A DNA stretch of 38,780 bases, taken from positions 1 to 38,780 of IMG/VR virus record IMGVR_UViG_3300042471_000681, one strand, 5' to 3'. Position numbers and translations under genes: made by a program. The notes under the pieces are model-generated. The model did no database searches and was not told the DNA's origin. It was given only the letters and a program-made list of their open reading frames with translations. Positions 7,001 through 14,867 of the stretch are shown here, piece by piece. Every line of letters begins with the position of its first letter. Within the stretch, counting starts at the first letter, position 1. The stretch comes from a virus.

Positions 7001-10000
7001 GCTCCTTCAGGTTTTCTTTAGTCGGGTTCTCTGGGTATAGACTGGCAAATTTGCGCACATCTTCCATCGAACCGAACCGCAATCGTGCCTGCCCCATTTC
7101 ATTGGGCAGCAACGGAGCATTCGGGGAGAGCATCCCGAAGACAATGGAGTTGAAGCTGGAGACCTTGTCCCCAGGTGTGGGAGCCATTGTCGCCGCCAGC
7201 TTGGCTGTCAGCTTGGCGTGCGTTGTCTCTGGCAGGTTTGCTACGTCGACCGGATTGGCTTTGAGCCAGAGGAGATCGTAGTACGTGAACTTGCCCTCAA
7301 GGCCGCCGGGTATTCTCGCAGGATCTCCAGCCACGTCCGAGGGGATGTTTGTGATTTCTGAAAGAGGTCCAAGGTTTTCGACGCCGAATGCTTTGCCGTA
7401 TTCCTCAAACTCCTTCGGAGTCCAGTCTTTCGGTTCTTTGCCTTTGAAGTAGATGTTTCCATTTTGATCCCTTGAAACTCCTGGAGCTTCAAAAGATGCA
7501 CGCCGGGGAAGACCTTCCGCAACTTGTTTTCTGGCCGCATCCTCTTCAGCCGGCATGAACCTTACATCCCCCGCTTGTCGAACCGTCCCGCCTTCGCCTT
7601 GGCCTTCTTGGCCACCGAGAGCGCTATCGCCACGGCCTGCTTCTGCGGTTTGCCGGACTTCATTTCGCGCCGGATATTGCTGCTGACGGACTTCTGGCTG
7701 TAGCCTTGCTTGAGTGGCATCTGCTTTCCTTTCTGCTTGAGTTTGGGTGTCGTAGATTCCGATGAGCTTCCCATCGGGACCGTAGAGCTTGTGCTTGGCA
7801 CCGCTGATGATGCGGTAGCCCTCGTCGGAGTTGATGACCGACTTGTCGCCGATGGTCTCGGCGGGCATCCAGCGCTGCTTTGAAAGCTGGTAGGCATCCT
7901 CCGAGAAGCGTGCGCGGAAACCGGATGGAGCTATTGAACCAATACGGTCCAAGCGGAAGTCGCGGACAAACTTTTCACTCTGGTTAATGAAGTCCCCAAG
8001 GTACTTGGCCTTCTCCAATCCAAAGATCTCGGCAGACCGGCGGGCGCCCTCCTTTTGGTCGAGGTTGGTAAAGTACTTCGCCAGGTCGCCCATGAACCCG
8101 TCGACGTTGTCCCACAGGCCGTTGCCTACACTACCGTTGGAGGCTGTGTCCTTCAGGATGGCATCCCGAACATAGCTGATGTCGATGGCCTTTATCAGCG
8201 GATGATCCGCTTTCGAGAAGTAGAACGCATACGGAAGCACGTCACGGTCAGTGAGGCGGATGCCGCTGCTGTACCTGTTGACCTTTTTACCAGTCAGCCG
8301 GTTGATGATCTTCTTGAGCGCTGCGCTGTAGGTGATGTTGAGGCTGTTGCCAGCGTCCATTGCAGCGTTCGCGGCACGGATCTTGTCCTTCATCCGGCTG
8401 CTGACTGCCTGGGACTGCTCGATGGCAGACAACTGCTCCGGGCTCAAGCGACCTTGAGCAACGCCATCGACCATGCGGGCAGTGCCCGGTGTGTTCTCAA
8501 TGATGGCTCGAAGGCTTTCACGGTCCTTGTCCTCTCGGGCCACCACCTCTTCGCTGGACATTGACCGGATCGTGCCGTCGGGCATCTGTTCAGCTAAACC
8601 AAGCTCGACCAGTTGCTTAGCTGCCAGCGGGTTGGACACATCCTCTGGCTTGAGGACTACCTTGGTCTGTTCACCTTGGATTTTAATCTTCTCATCCAGC
8701 TTGCGCCGAGCACGCAACAGGTCGCGCAGCATGGCGTTCACCTGGGGCGAGGCCTGCTTTAGATCCGGGAATAGGACAGAATCGGTGGGCTTGACTCCGA
8801 AAGTGCGTTCAATGGTCGCAGCGGCATCGGCCAAGGCCCGGCTGGCGTTCTGGGTCAGAGCCAGGTCGAGAAGTTGCCTAGTAAGCCCCGTGAATCCCTT
8901 GAGCAATGCATCGGGCTTCTGGCCGGCCAAGAGTCCGGCAAAGTGCTCTGCTGCGAGCTCAGAGGCCACATAGTCGGCCTTCTTGTTGATGGTGTCGTAC
9001 TGAGCCAGCTCGTCTGCCATCGAGGCATTACCAGCACCCAGCTTGTCTCGGTACTCGTTGAACCGTGCTTCAATCTCGGCGTCACTGAATGCACCATCGG
9101 CCAGCTTGCGGATGACGTCGCCTTCCTGAATCCAGCGTCCGACAAGAGCGTTCTTGATCTCGGTGGCGCCGGCCTCGAGCTGAGTGCTCTTCTCAAGAGC
9201 GTGGAATAGCTCATGGCCGAGCGTGTAGAGCGGGCCGTCGCCGGTGCCCTTGCCGATGATGTCGGCGTTGATGACCACCGCAGGCCGGCCACCTTTGTTC
9301 TCAACCTGCACGCCCCGGGCGTTGATTTTGTAGCGCTTGGCGAAGTCTTCGCTGGAAAGATACTCCACCTCGACGTCTCCGAACTTACCTCGGACAAGGC
9401 CCTGCAAGTCCATCAGACTGGATGCCGCATCCACACCGTGCTTATCACGCAACTGTTGAAACAGCGCCTTGGTCGTCGGATCCTGCTGGGCGTCGATGAA
9501 TCGCCCGAGGTCGCCAGCACGGGCTTCCGCGGCAGCTTTGCCAGTGAGCTTCTGGTAGGCACGGCCACCGATAGCACCGGCAGCGCCCTGCACAGCACCA
9601 GCGCCTAGGCCTGCAGCGGCCCCCTCTTCACCACCGGACAAACCACCTAGTAAGGTGCCAATCGCTGCGCCTTCGATTCCTCCGGCAAGCCCCCTTAGTG
9701 AGGCATCGACCGCGGCATCGCCACCGTACTGCCCGATCACACCGAGCATCCGCTGGCGCATATTCGCACCTGGGGCAGCCCCGATAGCCTCCAAAGGACC
9801 AATGCGGGAGGGCTGGGTCATCAGGTTCTCACCTGCCCGGGCCAATGCCTCACCAGCCTCCCGCGCGGTACGGATGCCGGCAGGGATTGCAGCAAAGGCA
9901 GCAGCCTCGGGAGCAATACCGAGGGCACCGGCAACACCGGCTGTGGAAGCAGCGGTGCGAAGCGCTTCTGGCGTCATTCCAAGCGCTTCCGCTGTCATAC

Positions 10001-10688
10001 GCTCGGCTGCACCGGCAAAGCGCTCCAGAGGCCTTGCAGCTCCAGCAACAGCACGTCCGGTGAGTTGAGCGCCTTTGCCGACTGCACGGGTGGCTAACTT
10101 GCCGGCACCGAGCACCTCGCCGATGCCTGGCAACGCCAGTGTCGGGTCAAGGATCATGGACACGCCCTGAACAAACTCCGGGTTGGTGAACTCCGGTTGG
10201 ATTGCCAGAAAGTCCTGACCGCTTTCAAGTCGTGCGGATCTATTGGCAAAGTCTCGCGCCTCGAGAAACTGTTCGTACCGTGACTGCGCAGTGCCGCTGC
10301 CCGCAACGAGGTCCTTGAACTTGAAGAGCGGTGACGACGGGTCTTGAGACTGTGCGACGAGGCCGTAGAGCTGCCGGGTGCCTTGAGCCGCGCCCTCGAT
10401 GTAGTTGAGCGGGTTGATTACGGCACCTTGGGCTCCCTCGGAGATTGCGCCACCGATCATGTTGGCGGCAGCATCTACAGACTGTGAAATGGTATTGATC
10501 CAGTCGGTCTGCTTGGTCTTCGCGTACTCCTCGTACTTCAGGTAGTCTGCCTGCGTTGGCGTAAAGGCAGGGTCCTGCATTGCCAACGAGATGTCCTCGC
10601 CGGTAACCGGAGCATCCAGCAGGCTCTCGACGCTGTCTGCTGGTTCTGGGCCGAACAACAAGTCGATGTCTGCTTTGGATAGGGTCAT
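4065..10688 (-). CDS. giant 2207-aa polyvalent (internal-virion) protein with metallopeptidase, GNAT and ART-like domains
   Basis: Residues 1-350 are Ala/Gly-rich helices with glycine-zipper-like stretches that may insert in membranes. A zinc metallopeptidase signature HELFH lies at 492-496, with Glu577/Glu581 as possible third ligands. Residues 1584-1874 hold a conserved phage domain with H1780-DAFGH-1785 and ETRGQNSW at 1819-1826. A GNAT domain has R1931-NKGLG-1936. An ADP-ribosyltransferase-like domain at about 2018-2147 has Arg2085, GDWITT around Trp2101, and Glu2142. Seven R/K/Y-[FWY]-M-P-x motifs (939, 1043, 1579, 1875, 2005, 2014, 2148) separate these parts. Multi-domain proteins of this kind (polyvalent proteins) are thought to be injected with phage DNA to act on the host. 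The gene follows an internal-virion gene (ATGA overlap), which fits injection. The enzymatic assignments are from motifs; ART is the least sure. Confidence 0.8.
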   Translation of the reverse strand: MTLSKADIDLLFGPEPADSVESLLDAPVTGEDISLAMQDPAFTPTQADYLKYEEYAKTKQTDWINTISQSVDAAANMIGGAISEGAQGAVINPLNYIEGAAQGTRQLYGLVAQSQDPSSPLFKFKDLVAGSGTAQSRYEQFLEARDFANRSARLESGQDFLAIQPEFTNPEFVQGVSMILDPTLALPGIGEVLGAGKLATRAVGKGAQLTGRAVAGAARPLERFAGAAERMTAEALGMTPEALRTAASTAGVAGALGIAPEAAAFAAIPAGIRTAREAGEALARAGENLMTQPSRIGPLEAIGAAPGANMRQRMLGVIGQYGGDAAVDASLRGLAGGIEGAAIGTLLGGLSGGEEGAAAGLGAGAVQGAAGAIGGRAYQKLTGKAAAEARAGDLGRFIDAQQDPTTKALFQQLRDKHGVDAASSLMDLQGLVRGKFGDVEVEYLSSEDFAKRYKINARGVQVENKGGRPAVVINADIIGKGTGDGPLYTLGHELFHALEKSTQLEAGATEIKNALVGRWIQEGDVIRKLADGAFSDAEIEARFNEYRDKLGAGNASMADELAQYDTINKKADYVASELAAEHFAGLLAGQKPDALLKGFTGLTRQLLDLALTQNASRALADAAATIERTFGVKPTDSVLFPDLKQASPQVNAMLRDLLRARRKLDEKIKIQGEQTKVVLKPEDVSNPLAAKQLVELGLAEQMPDGTIRSMSSEEVVAREDKDRESLRAIIENTPGTARMVDGVAQGRLSPEQLSAIEQSQAVSSRMKDKIRAANAAMDAGNSLNITYSAALKKIINRLTGKKVNRYSSGIRLTDRDVLPYAFYFSKADHPLIKAIDISYVRDAILKDTASNGSVGNGLWDNVDGFMGDLAKYFTNLDQKEGARRSAEIFGLEKAKYLGDFINQSEKFVRDFRLDRIGSIAPSGFRARFSEDAYQLSKQRWMPAETIGDKSVINSDEGYRIISGAKHKLYGPDGKLIGIYDTQTQAERKADATQARLQPEVRQQQYPARNEVRQTAEAGRGDSALGGQEGQGEGGTVRQAGDVRFMPAEEDAARKQVAEGLPRRASFEAPGVSRDQNGNIYFKGKEPKDWTPKEFEEYGKAFGVENLGPLSEITNIPSDVAGDPARIPGGLEGKFTYYDLLWLKANPVDVANLPETTHAKLTAKLAATMAPTPGDKVSSFNSIVFGMLSPNAPLLPNEMGQARLRFGSMEDVRKFASLYPENPTKENLKELNQRLKKELGFISAGKGGLGIAITADISNIVNAARLFTKNPDFFVKRANESWADFVDKLTTQVKGFGTKTGSFGSVWQDPLKASISAMDRHMARIFGQELLGNPELRKRFDGIVVDRFNSMLKTSKEATSAFNRRLKNAEEKGKRIEEINKDDPKTLKTLKAKNQKKIDKIKAEMASTLDSLPDPTATRAKTIDDVLAQAQIYGSDRVQKFVNEAVFAAMGSRKATLLAKKGGINPNAPANIKSVEWVETPKDFQVMSDSYRSALEINERRANELGVAVFPAQWTLWDRIRGRVEPHEVMFPGLEKLPALNDRQLGEAQKANKAAGYGSTPEAGEKWKRKQIDSPSRLAYFMPAGGEKLYEQRRPEQGGDRGGRLPRGSYTPLDGAPTVTGATGPAPGLVDVARSYAEAAGIPHRRQSVYVEVDEARARRIADAYEAMKHEPQNPKVKEAYADLIRQTKDQYQALVKAGYEFTFFDQFSDPYKGNPSAAMRDLRTNKRMAVYGTYDGYGTEGITGAEIKDNPMLEPTGLTWPDQRGVMHPVVANDLFRAVHDAFGHGLEGASFRARGEENAWQAHVRLFTGPAIAAITSETRGQNSWLNYGPHGERNRTAKLEDTVFADQKTGLMPEWTWNEGLAPDEGASVEGQRYMPAGAETAPKHYESVDSFREHWNALGVRNMTDIRAKGTPYEHIRPSEIEVEKANRNKGLGTAFMQDLVAFADLTGKQIRINPSDELGATSKSRLEKFYKRFGFVENKPGKNKDYAISERFYRQPSSGERFMPASDDIRFMPDYSGEHKAPQRGSGAPLDNLKGVYPDDVYGPNAAQYYGHSSGDATDKAAARIIQATKGKPDAPVKVFRAIPKSIQSNEINPGDWITTIKSYAVQHGEGPLGGDYKILEKTVPAGDLYTNGDSIFEFGYDPKFMPSPDSAMPGAYSFPGGYRALPGKTKGSLRIYGPAGSLIGIAASLDEAQRIIRKKAKQ
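7562..7720 (-). CDS. nested small basic protein, DUF6496-like
   Basis: A 52-aa gene lies in another frame inside the giant polyvalent gene. It starts MPLKQGYSQKSVSSNIRREM and contains GKPQKQAVAIALSVAKKAK, which matches my memory of a widespread small basic family (DUF6496-like: PQKQAxAIALSxA) in phages and bacteria. A good Shine-Dalgarno (AAAGGAAAG) ends about 4 nt before the ATG at 7720. It overlies parent residues 990-1043, a Gln/Gly-rich linker, and stops (TAA) exactly at the parent's R-F-M-P-A motif. The family resemblance in a frame unlike the parent argues against chance. The function of the family is unknown; nucleic-acid binding is plausible from its charge. Confidence 0.75.
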   Translation of the reverse strand: MPLKQGYSQKSVSSNIRREMKSGKPQKQAVAIALSVAKKAKAKAGRFDKRGM

Positions 10689-12583
10689 TTGAGGGATTCG
10701 ATTTGCTGGATGGCCTGCTGCTTGGTGATGGCTCCTGAAGCCTGACGTGCTCGGATGGCTGCAACGCGGGGGTCAGAGAGCAGGGCAGATGCAGCCGGTT
10801 TTTGCTCTTGAGAACCACTAAGTATCTGCTGGATGTAAAAGTCAGCGTTGCGGCCAACACCTGCACGCAGTGAGTTTTCAACAATCTTGCGCAACTTCGC
10901 TTTCTGTTGAACCTGTTTTGCGGAGTCACCTGCTTGAGGGAAATATTGAAGGTCAGCTTTCTTGTACTCATCAGTACCAATAGCAGCACCAGACAAGTCA
11001 CGAAGATTGGCTTCGATCCAGTTTTCCTTGGATGACTCGTAAGTCTTCCGGTCGTCTGACTTAAGCCTTTCAGGAGTGAATCCGAACTCAAAGATTCCGC
11101 CGGGTTTGTATCCACCGGACAACACCTTGTTGATGACTCCCTCGTTGTAAGTCATGCGGGCGGCGAACATAGCATCCTTTGCTTGCCCCTCGGTCAGATC
11201 CTTGCCTTCGACCATCTTGGGAGCAGGCAGGATATCCACCTTGCCGTCCGCACGCACCACGGTGATGCCGCCGGGCAGAGTCTGGGTGTCGACCTGAATG
11301 GGCCGAGGAGTTCCTGTGGCCTCCAGCACGCTCCTGATGGCATCCGGGTTAATCGGGGCACCTAGGCGCTGGAACACGTCGACCGCCTGTTTGAAGCGGT
11401 CCTGGTAGTTGACCGGCTGGGTCTCGGTAACCATGCGTTGGATGGGTTGCGACTCGAAAGCCGGGACCTCACGCTGCGGGATGGGGGCAATGCCAACAGG
11501 ACGAGCAGCTTGCTGCTGTTGCAAAACCTGCCTGTCACGCAAAGGAACACGCTGCGTGCTGACTAGAGGTTGAGGAACTGGAGCCGGCGCAGCCGTTAGA
11601 GGTTGATCGGCAATCGGAATCCGTTGAGGAATCCTAGTAACTGGTCGTCCAAGGCCCTGCGCAAAAGCAGCAACATCAGGCTGTTGCTGTTGGCCTCCCA
11701 TCACTTGCTGCACCTGATAGAACGGGGTGTAGGGCTGCTGCTCCGCGGGAATGTTCAGGCTGCTCGTAATGAACGCTGGAGCAGCGGGAACGGTGACATC
11801 CTGTTGGAAAGGAAGCTGGGCAACTTGCGCCATTGCCTGCTCATTCAACCGACGTCGAGATTCGGTTTCTTGATCACGCAACGCAGCCCTGAACGTGATC
11901 ATCTGTTCCGGAGTAAGCCTGCCGCCGTATCTCGCAATCATCTCCTGCGTGACATTGGCGAAAGGCATGGTCGGAGCCTGTCCGGGCTGCATAGCCGCAA
12001 CAGCACCAATTGCCTCAGACAACATTGGGGCACCCTCTGCCTCGCGCTGGGCCTTACCCAACTGCAATGCACCAAGCTGCAACTGCTGCCTAGCGGCCGC
12101 ATTGCGCACCTCGTTCTGCTGATCAGTCCGGTACTGGTTCAGCACCATCACGGCGTCCCCGAGAGCCGCCTTCTTCTTGGCCAGGCTCATGTCGACGAAC
12201 TTTTCGCCAAGCACGTTTGAGAACTTGTTGAGCATCTCCCGGTCAGCCTGCACCTGCTGGGTGTACCGCGGTATGTCCTGCTCGGTGACTCCCTGAGGCA
12301 ATTGCCCGGTCTCAGTATATTGCTGAATGGCCAGGTACTTGGGGTCCGATGCAAGCTGCTGCTGATACAGTCCGACTAGGGTTTCTCGGCTTTGATCCGC
12401 AGCCTCGGTCTCGGCCTTCTTGGTGCGGTACTGCTCAATGGCCCTGCCGAGGCCCTGGCCCATGGCAGCAATGCCCATCGCCAGGTTGCGCCCGGGGGCT
12501 GTTGCGGCCTCCATGTAGCCAGGAGGCAGCGGGCCGGTGTCGCCGCGTCCGGTGTATGGTGTGGAATAGCCGTAAGTTGCCAT
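10685..12583 (-). CDS. internal virion (DNA ejection) protein
   Basis: This 632-aa protein is rich in Gln, Ala and Pro. It starts MATYGYSTPYTGRGDTGPLPPG and continues with a helical N-terminal 200 residues (GRNLAMGIAAMGQGLGRAIEQYRTKK; AVMVLNQYRTDQQNEVRNAAARQQL). The middle is Gln/Pro-rich and low in complexity (about 250-400), followed by a charged helical C-terminus ending with an Arg/Gln/Ile-rich helix. This composition and its place between the tail genes and the giant protein are typical of podovirus core/ejection proteins, which form a channel through the host envelope. The stop overlaps the giant gene as ATGA. No enzymatic motif is seen. Confidence 0.65.
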   Translation of the reverse strand: MATYGYSTPYTGRGDTGPLPPGYMEAATAPGRNLAMGIAAMGQGLGRAIEQYRTKKAETEAADQSRETLVGLYQQQLASDPKYLAIQQYTETGQLPQGVTEQDIPRYTQQVQADREMLNKFSNVLGEKFVDMSLAKKKAALGDAVMVLNQYRTDQQNEVRNAAARQQLQLGALQLGKAQREAEGAPMLSEAIGAVAAMQPGQAPTMPFANVTQEMIARYGGRLTPEQMITFRAALRDQETESRRRLNEQAMAQVAQLPFQQDVTVPAAPAFITSSLNIPAEQQPYTPFYQVQQVMGGQQQQPDVAAFAQGLGRPVTRIPQRIPIADQPLTAAPAPVPQPLVSTQRVPLRDRQVLQQQQAARPVGIAPIPQREVPAFESQPIQRMVTETQPVNYQDRFKQAVDVFQRLGAPINPDAIRSVLEATGTPRPIQVDTQTLPGGITVVRADGKVDILPAPKMVEGKDLTEGQAKDAMFAARMTYNEGVINKVLSGGYKPGGIFEFGFTPERLKSDDRKTYESSKENWIEANLRDLSGAAIGTDEYKKADLQYFPQAGDSAKQVQQKAKLRKIVENSLRAGVGRNADFYIQQILSGSQEQKPAASALLSDPRVAAIRARQASGAITKQQAIQQIESLK

Positions 12584-12586
12584 AGA

Positions 12587-13009
12587 TTAGCTGTGTTGAG
12601 AATGATACGCGAACTCGCGCAGTTTCAAGCTGATAGCCCTCATGTGCTTGTATCCCCCAATGATCCAAGCCACTTGAATGATCATGTCGTTGCCGCAGAG
12701 CCGTAGGACATCTGATGTCTGACGCTTCCACTCCTCGTCTGACTTCTCCCAGGCAACCGAGTCGGCGTAGGTGCTGGTGATCTGCGCGATGACGGGCTGC
12801 AGTCTGAACCAGTTCTCAATGTAGAACGGGGTCGAGTAGAGGCTGTTGGCCTGCATCATCACGTCAAGGAAGGCCTCTGGTGTGAACGGTACGTCGCCGT
12901 CGATCAGGTCGTCGATGGCATGGCAGTAGGCATGGAATGCCGTGATGAACACCACGGCGTTGTGGTTGCCGCCGGCTGCGTCGAAGTAGAGTTGTCCGAG
13001 CTTGTTCAC
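12587..13009 (-). CDS. uncharacterised helical protein with a DDxxD motif
   Basis: The 140-aa, mainly alpha-helical protein starts with GTG (13009) inside a GTGA overlap with the cupin gene. Residues 23-40 read TAFHAYCHAIDDLIDGDV. The Asp33-Asp34-x-x-Asp37 motif resembles the first aspartate-rich motif of isoprenyl diphosphate synthases, but no second Asp motif is present and the protein is less than half the usual enzyme length. A metal-binding or purely structural role is therefore as likely as catalysis. It sits inside the block of internal-virion genes, so it may be a minor virion or assembly protein. Confidence 0.55.
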   Translation of the reverse strand: MNKLGQLYFDAAGGNHNAVVFITAFHAYCHAIDDLIDGDVPFTPEAFLDVMMQANSLYSTPFYIENWFRLQPVIAQITSTYADSVAWEKSDEEWKRQTSDVLRLCGNDMIIQVAWIIGGYKHMRAISLKLREFAYHSQHS

Positions 13010-13335
13010 GCCGGGTGGAAGTCGACTGCCGCGGAGGTTGGGTTACCGCTCCACCGCTCCAGATTTGCGAACACCGAGAACGACAGCGCGATGGCACTGT
13101 GCTGCACGCCGGCTGGGACGGGCTTAGACCATCCGCAGTGGTAGCTGGTGACGTGCTTTGATTTGCCTCCCATCATCCAACGCATGGTCCCGAGGATGTG
13201 GATGATCCGGGAGTCAAACTGGCTGTGGCAATGCGACGGGATCAACTCACCAGCGGGGCAAAACCAGACCTCAAGCTGCCATCGGAACAACCGAAAGAGC
13301 CTGATTCCTGTGCATCGCTGGAACTTGATGATCAC
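13006..13335 (-). CDS. cupin-like protein
   Basis: This 109-aa protein has a small cupin pattern: motif 1 PAGELIPSHCHSQFD with His35 and His37, a strand SRIIHILGTMRW, and motif 2 around SKPVPAGVQHSA with His79. Such single-domain cupins bind a metal and are found as isomerases, dioxygenases or sugar-binding proteins. No substrate can be deduced. The GTG start at 13335 and the stop at 13006 both form GTGA overlaps with neighbours, placing it firmly in the virion operon. A role in modifying or binding surface sugars is a guess from context. Confidence 0.6.
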   Translation of the reverse strand: MIIKFQRCTGIRLFRLFRWQLEVWFCPAGELIPSHCHSQFDSRIIHILGTMRWMMGGKSKHVTSYHCGWSKPVPAGVQHSAIALSFSVFANLERWSGNPTSAAVDFHPA

Positions 13336-13673
13336 AAAGATGACGCAAGGCCTTTAAGGCCGGCACCGGCGGCAGACGCTGCTCCGGTGAGATTACTTCC
13401 GGCAGCCTTGATGCCACCACCAATAGCCTCAAGCGCCTTGCCTTGCATCTCGTCGCGCTTCTCGAAGAGGCCCTGCTTAAACAACAAGGCATCGTCGATC
13501 ATGGTGTCGTCCAGTCCGAGGGCTTTGAGGCGCTTGCGCTGGGCTTCCACATCTGCGGTGGTGTTCTGGAAGTTGGTCATCATGGGCGCACCGTACCCAC
13601 TGCCAGGCATCATCGGCGGCTGGGGTGCGTAGCCCTGCATCATCCCACCGGGCTGCTGGTATCCGTAGTTCAT
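13332..13673 (-). CDS. small Gly/Met/Pro-rich internal-virion-like protein
   Basis: The 113-aa protein has a flexible N-terminus (repeated Met/Pro/Gly/Tyr; residues 1-32), a helical centre ADVEAQRKRLKALGLDDT, and an Ala/Gly-rich C-terminal helix (GGGIKAAGSNLTGAASAAG) that could associate with membranes. Composition and position beside the 265-aa and 632-aa proteins suggest a minor ejection or internal-virion component. It overlaps both neighbours by 4 bp (ATGA upstream, GTGA downstream). No family is recognised. Confidence 0.55.
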   Translation of the reverse strand: MNYGYQQPGGMMQGYAPQPPMMPGSGYGAPMMTNFQNTTADVEAQRKRLKALGLDDTMIDDALLFKQGLFEKRDEMQGKALEAIGGGIKAAGSNLTGAASAAGAGLKGLASSL

Positions 13674-14467
13674 AGGCTGGAAACGGCAGACATACCCGCA
13701 CCAATCAGTGCTGTGGTGTTGGCTGCGGAAGCAGTACGGGCAGCAAGCTGGGCCTGCTGGTTTCCACCAATCAGGTTGGCAGCATACTGGCTTTCCGGGT
13801 TGAAGAGCTGGCCAGGATTGAATCCTTGAGCCTGCCCGAGGAAGCCCTGAGATCCAGCAAATGCCTGAGAAGGCCGACCAAGCACCTGTTGGAACACGTC
13901 GCCATAGACTCCTTGGGAAGCCCCGAGGGCACCCATGGCCTGCTGCTGGCGCTGCTGTTGAAGGCCGGCACCGGCCATCTGGGATCGCACAGCCTCCTGC
14001 AGGGCACCGGACGGACCTTGGGCCAAGCCGCGGGCAGCTAGGCCGGAACGGGTCTGCTGTTCAACCATGCGCTGTTGCTCAGGGGTCAGACGGGAACCTG
14101 CGGCCAGGCCAGACTGGGCCTGCGCGGTCAACGTATCGGCCAAGGCAGCTTGCTCAGGTGACGCGGCCTTGATCGCAGCACGGGCTTGCGGCCCGAGTCT
14201 CTCGATGTCGGCAATGTCACCGGCCCGGGAACGGGAGCGGGCGGCCGCCTCGACCTCGCCCATGGTGGGCGCGATCTGCTCCTTGTAGAGCTGCAGGAGT
14301 TCCGGAGTGGCAGACTTGAGCAGGCCGAGCTGCAACGCCTGATACTGCGGAGCATACTTAGCCTCTGCCGCATATTTCTGCGGAGCTAGGTCAAGCTGTG
14401 CTTGCAGCGTGTCACGGGTTTCTTGGCCGTAGTTACGCGGCGCTGGAGCTTCAACTGATGTTCCCAT
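13670..14467 (-). CDS. internal virion / ejectosome-like protein
   Basis: This 265-aa protein is dominated by Ala, Gln and Gly. Helices such as QETRDTLQAQLDLAPQKYAA, a Gln-rich turn region (AGAGLQQQRQQQAMGALGAS) and a hydrophobic Ala-rich C-terminus match phage internal-virion proteins, which leave the capsid with the DNA. The ATG at 14467 overlaps the upstream gene by 17 bp. No lysozyme motif is present. It is followed by the small 113-aa protein, and together with the 632-aa and 2207-aa products it probably forms the ejected set. Confidence 0.65.
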   Translation of the reverse strand: MGTSVEAPAPRNYGQETRDTLQAQLDLAPQKYAAEAKYAPQYQALQLGLLKSATPELLQLYKEQIAPTMGEVEAAARSRSRAGDIADIERLGPQARAAIKAASPEQAALADTLTAQAQSGLAAGSRLTPEQQRMVEQQTRSGLAARGLAQGPSGALQEAVRSQMAGAGLQQQRQQQAMGALGASQGVYGDVFQQVLGRPSQAFAGSQGFLGQAQGFNPGQLFNPESQYAANLIGGNQQAQLAARTASAANTTALIGAGMSAVSSL

Positions 14468-14867
14468 ATTTCTTGTCTGCTGCCCTATAGATCGGCATTG
14501 AGCCTTTCTTGTAGGTGGTCAGTTTACCGTTTCTGTAACCGATGGCCGGGAGGATTGCCGACTCCGGTCTGTCGTGAAAGAACTTAGCCGCCACGCACAT
14601 CGCGAATACCGCGCAGTCGGCAGCGAACTGGTGCCAGTACCAGTGGTCGCCATTCGGATCGCTGGCCTGCCACGTCCATGCCTTAGGCTCCGGACCCATC
14701 TGACGCCAGCCTACAAGCACGGCGACCACCTGCTCATCCTGAGTGGCAATCTTGAGCGTGCCCTGTTCCGCATGGAACATGACGTAGTCCTCGACGGCCT
14801 CGCGGGTCCAGCCCTGGAAGCTGTCCGGGAGCTTACGCAGCAGGTAGTCTGTAATGGCTGAAATCAC
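14451..14867 (-). CDS. uncharacterised protein, possibly GNAT-like
   Basis: I place the start at GTG 14867, which overlaps the fibre gene stop as GTGA, instead of an upstream TTG. The 138-aa product has an order of strands and helices (EDYVMFHAEQGTLKIAT, EQVVAVLVGWRQM, then a C-terminal GYRNGKLTTYKKGSMPIYR) reminiscent of small acetyltransferase-like proteins encoded beside podovirus internal core genes. However, the acetyl-CoA loop motif is not evident. Aromatic residues (WTWQASDPNGDHWYWHQF) dominate the middle. The function is unknown. Confidence 0.55.
   Translation of the reverse strand: MISAITDYLLRKLPDSFQGWTREAVEDYVMFHAEQGTLKIATQDEQVVAVLVGWRQMGPEPKAWTWQASDPNGDHWYWHQFAADCAVFAMCVAAKFFHDRPESAILPAIGYRNGKLTTYKKGSMPIYRAADKKYGNIS

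Noticed and set aside
7241-7540. 99-aa second-frame ORF after the 1043 M-P motif
   Set aside because: Basic Ser/Thr-rich shadow with no family pattern; unlike the DUF6496-like frame it has no ribosome binding site and overlies a conserved-looking parent domain.
8855-9397. Long second-frame minus-strand ORF inside the giant gene
   Set aside because: Ser/Thr/Arg-rich composition typical of a shifted frame, no Shine-Dalgarno, and it crosses the metallopeptidase domain where the parent frame is clearly constrained.
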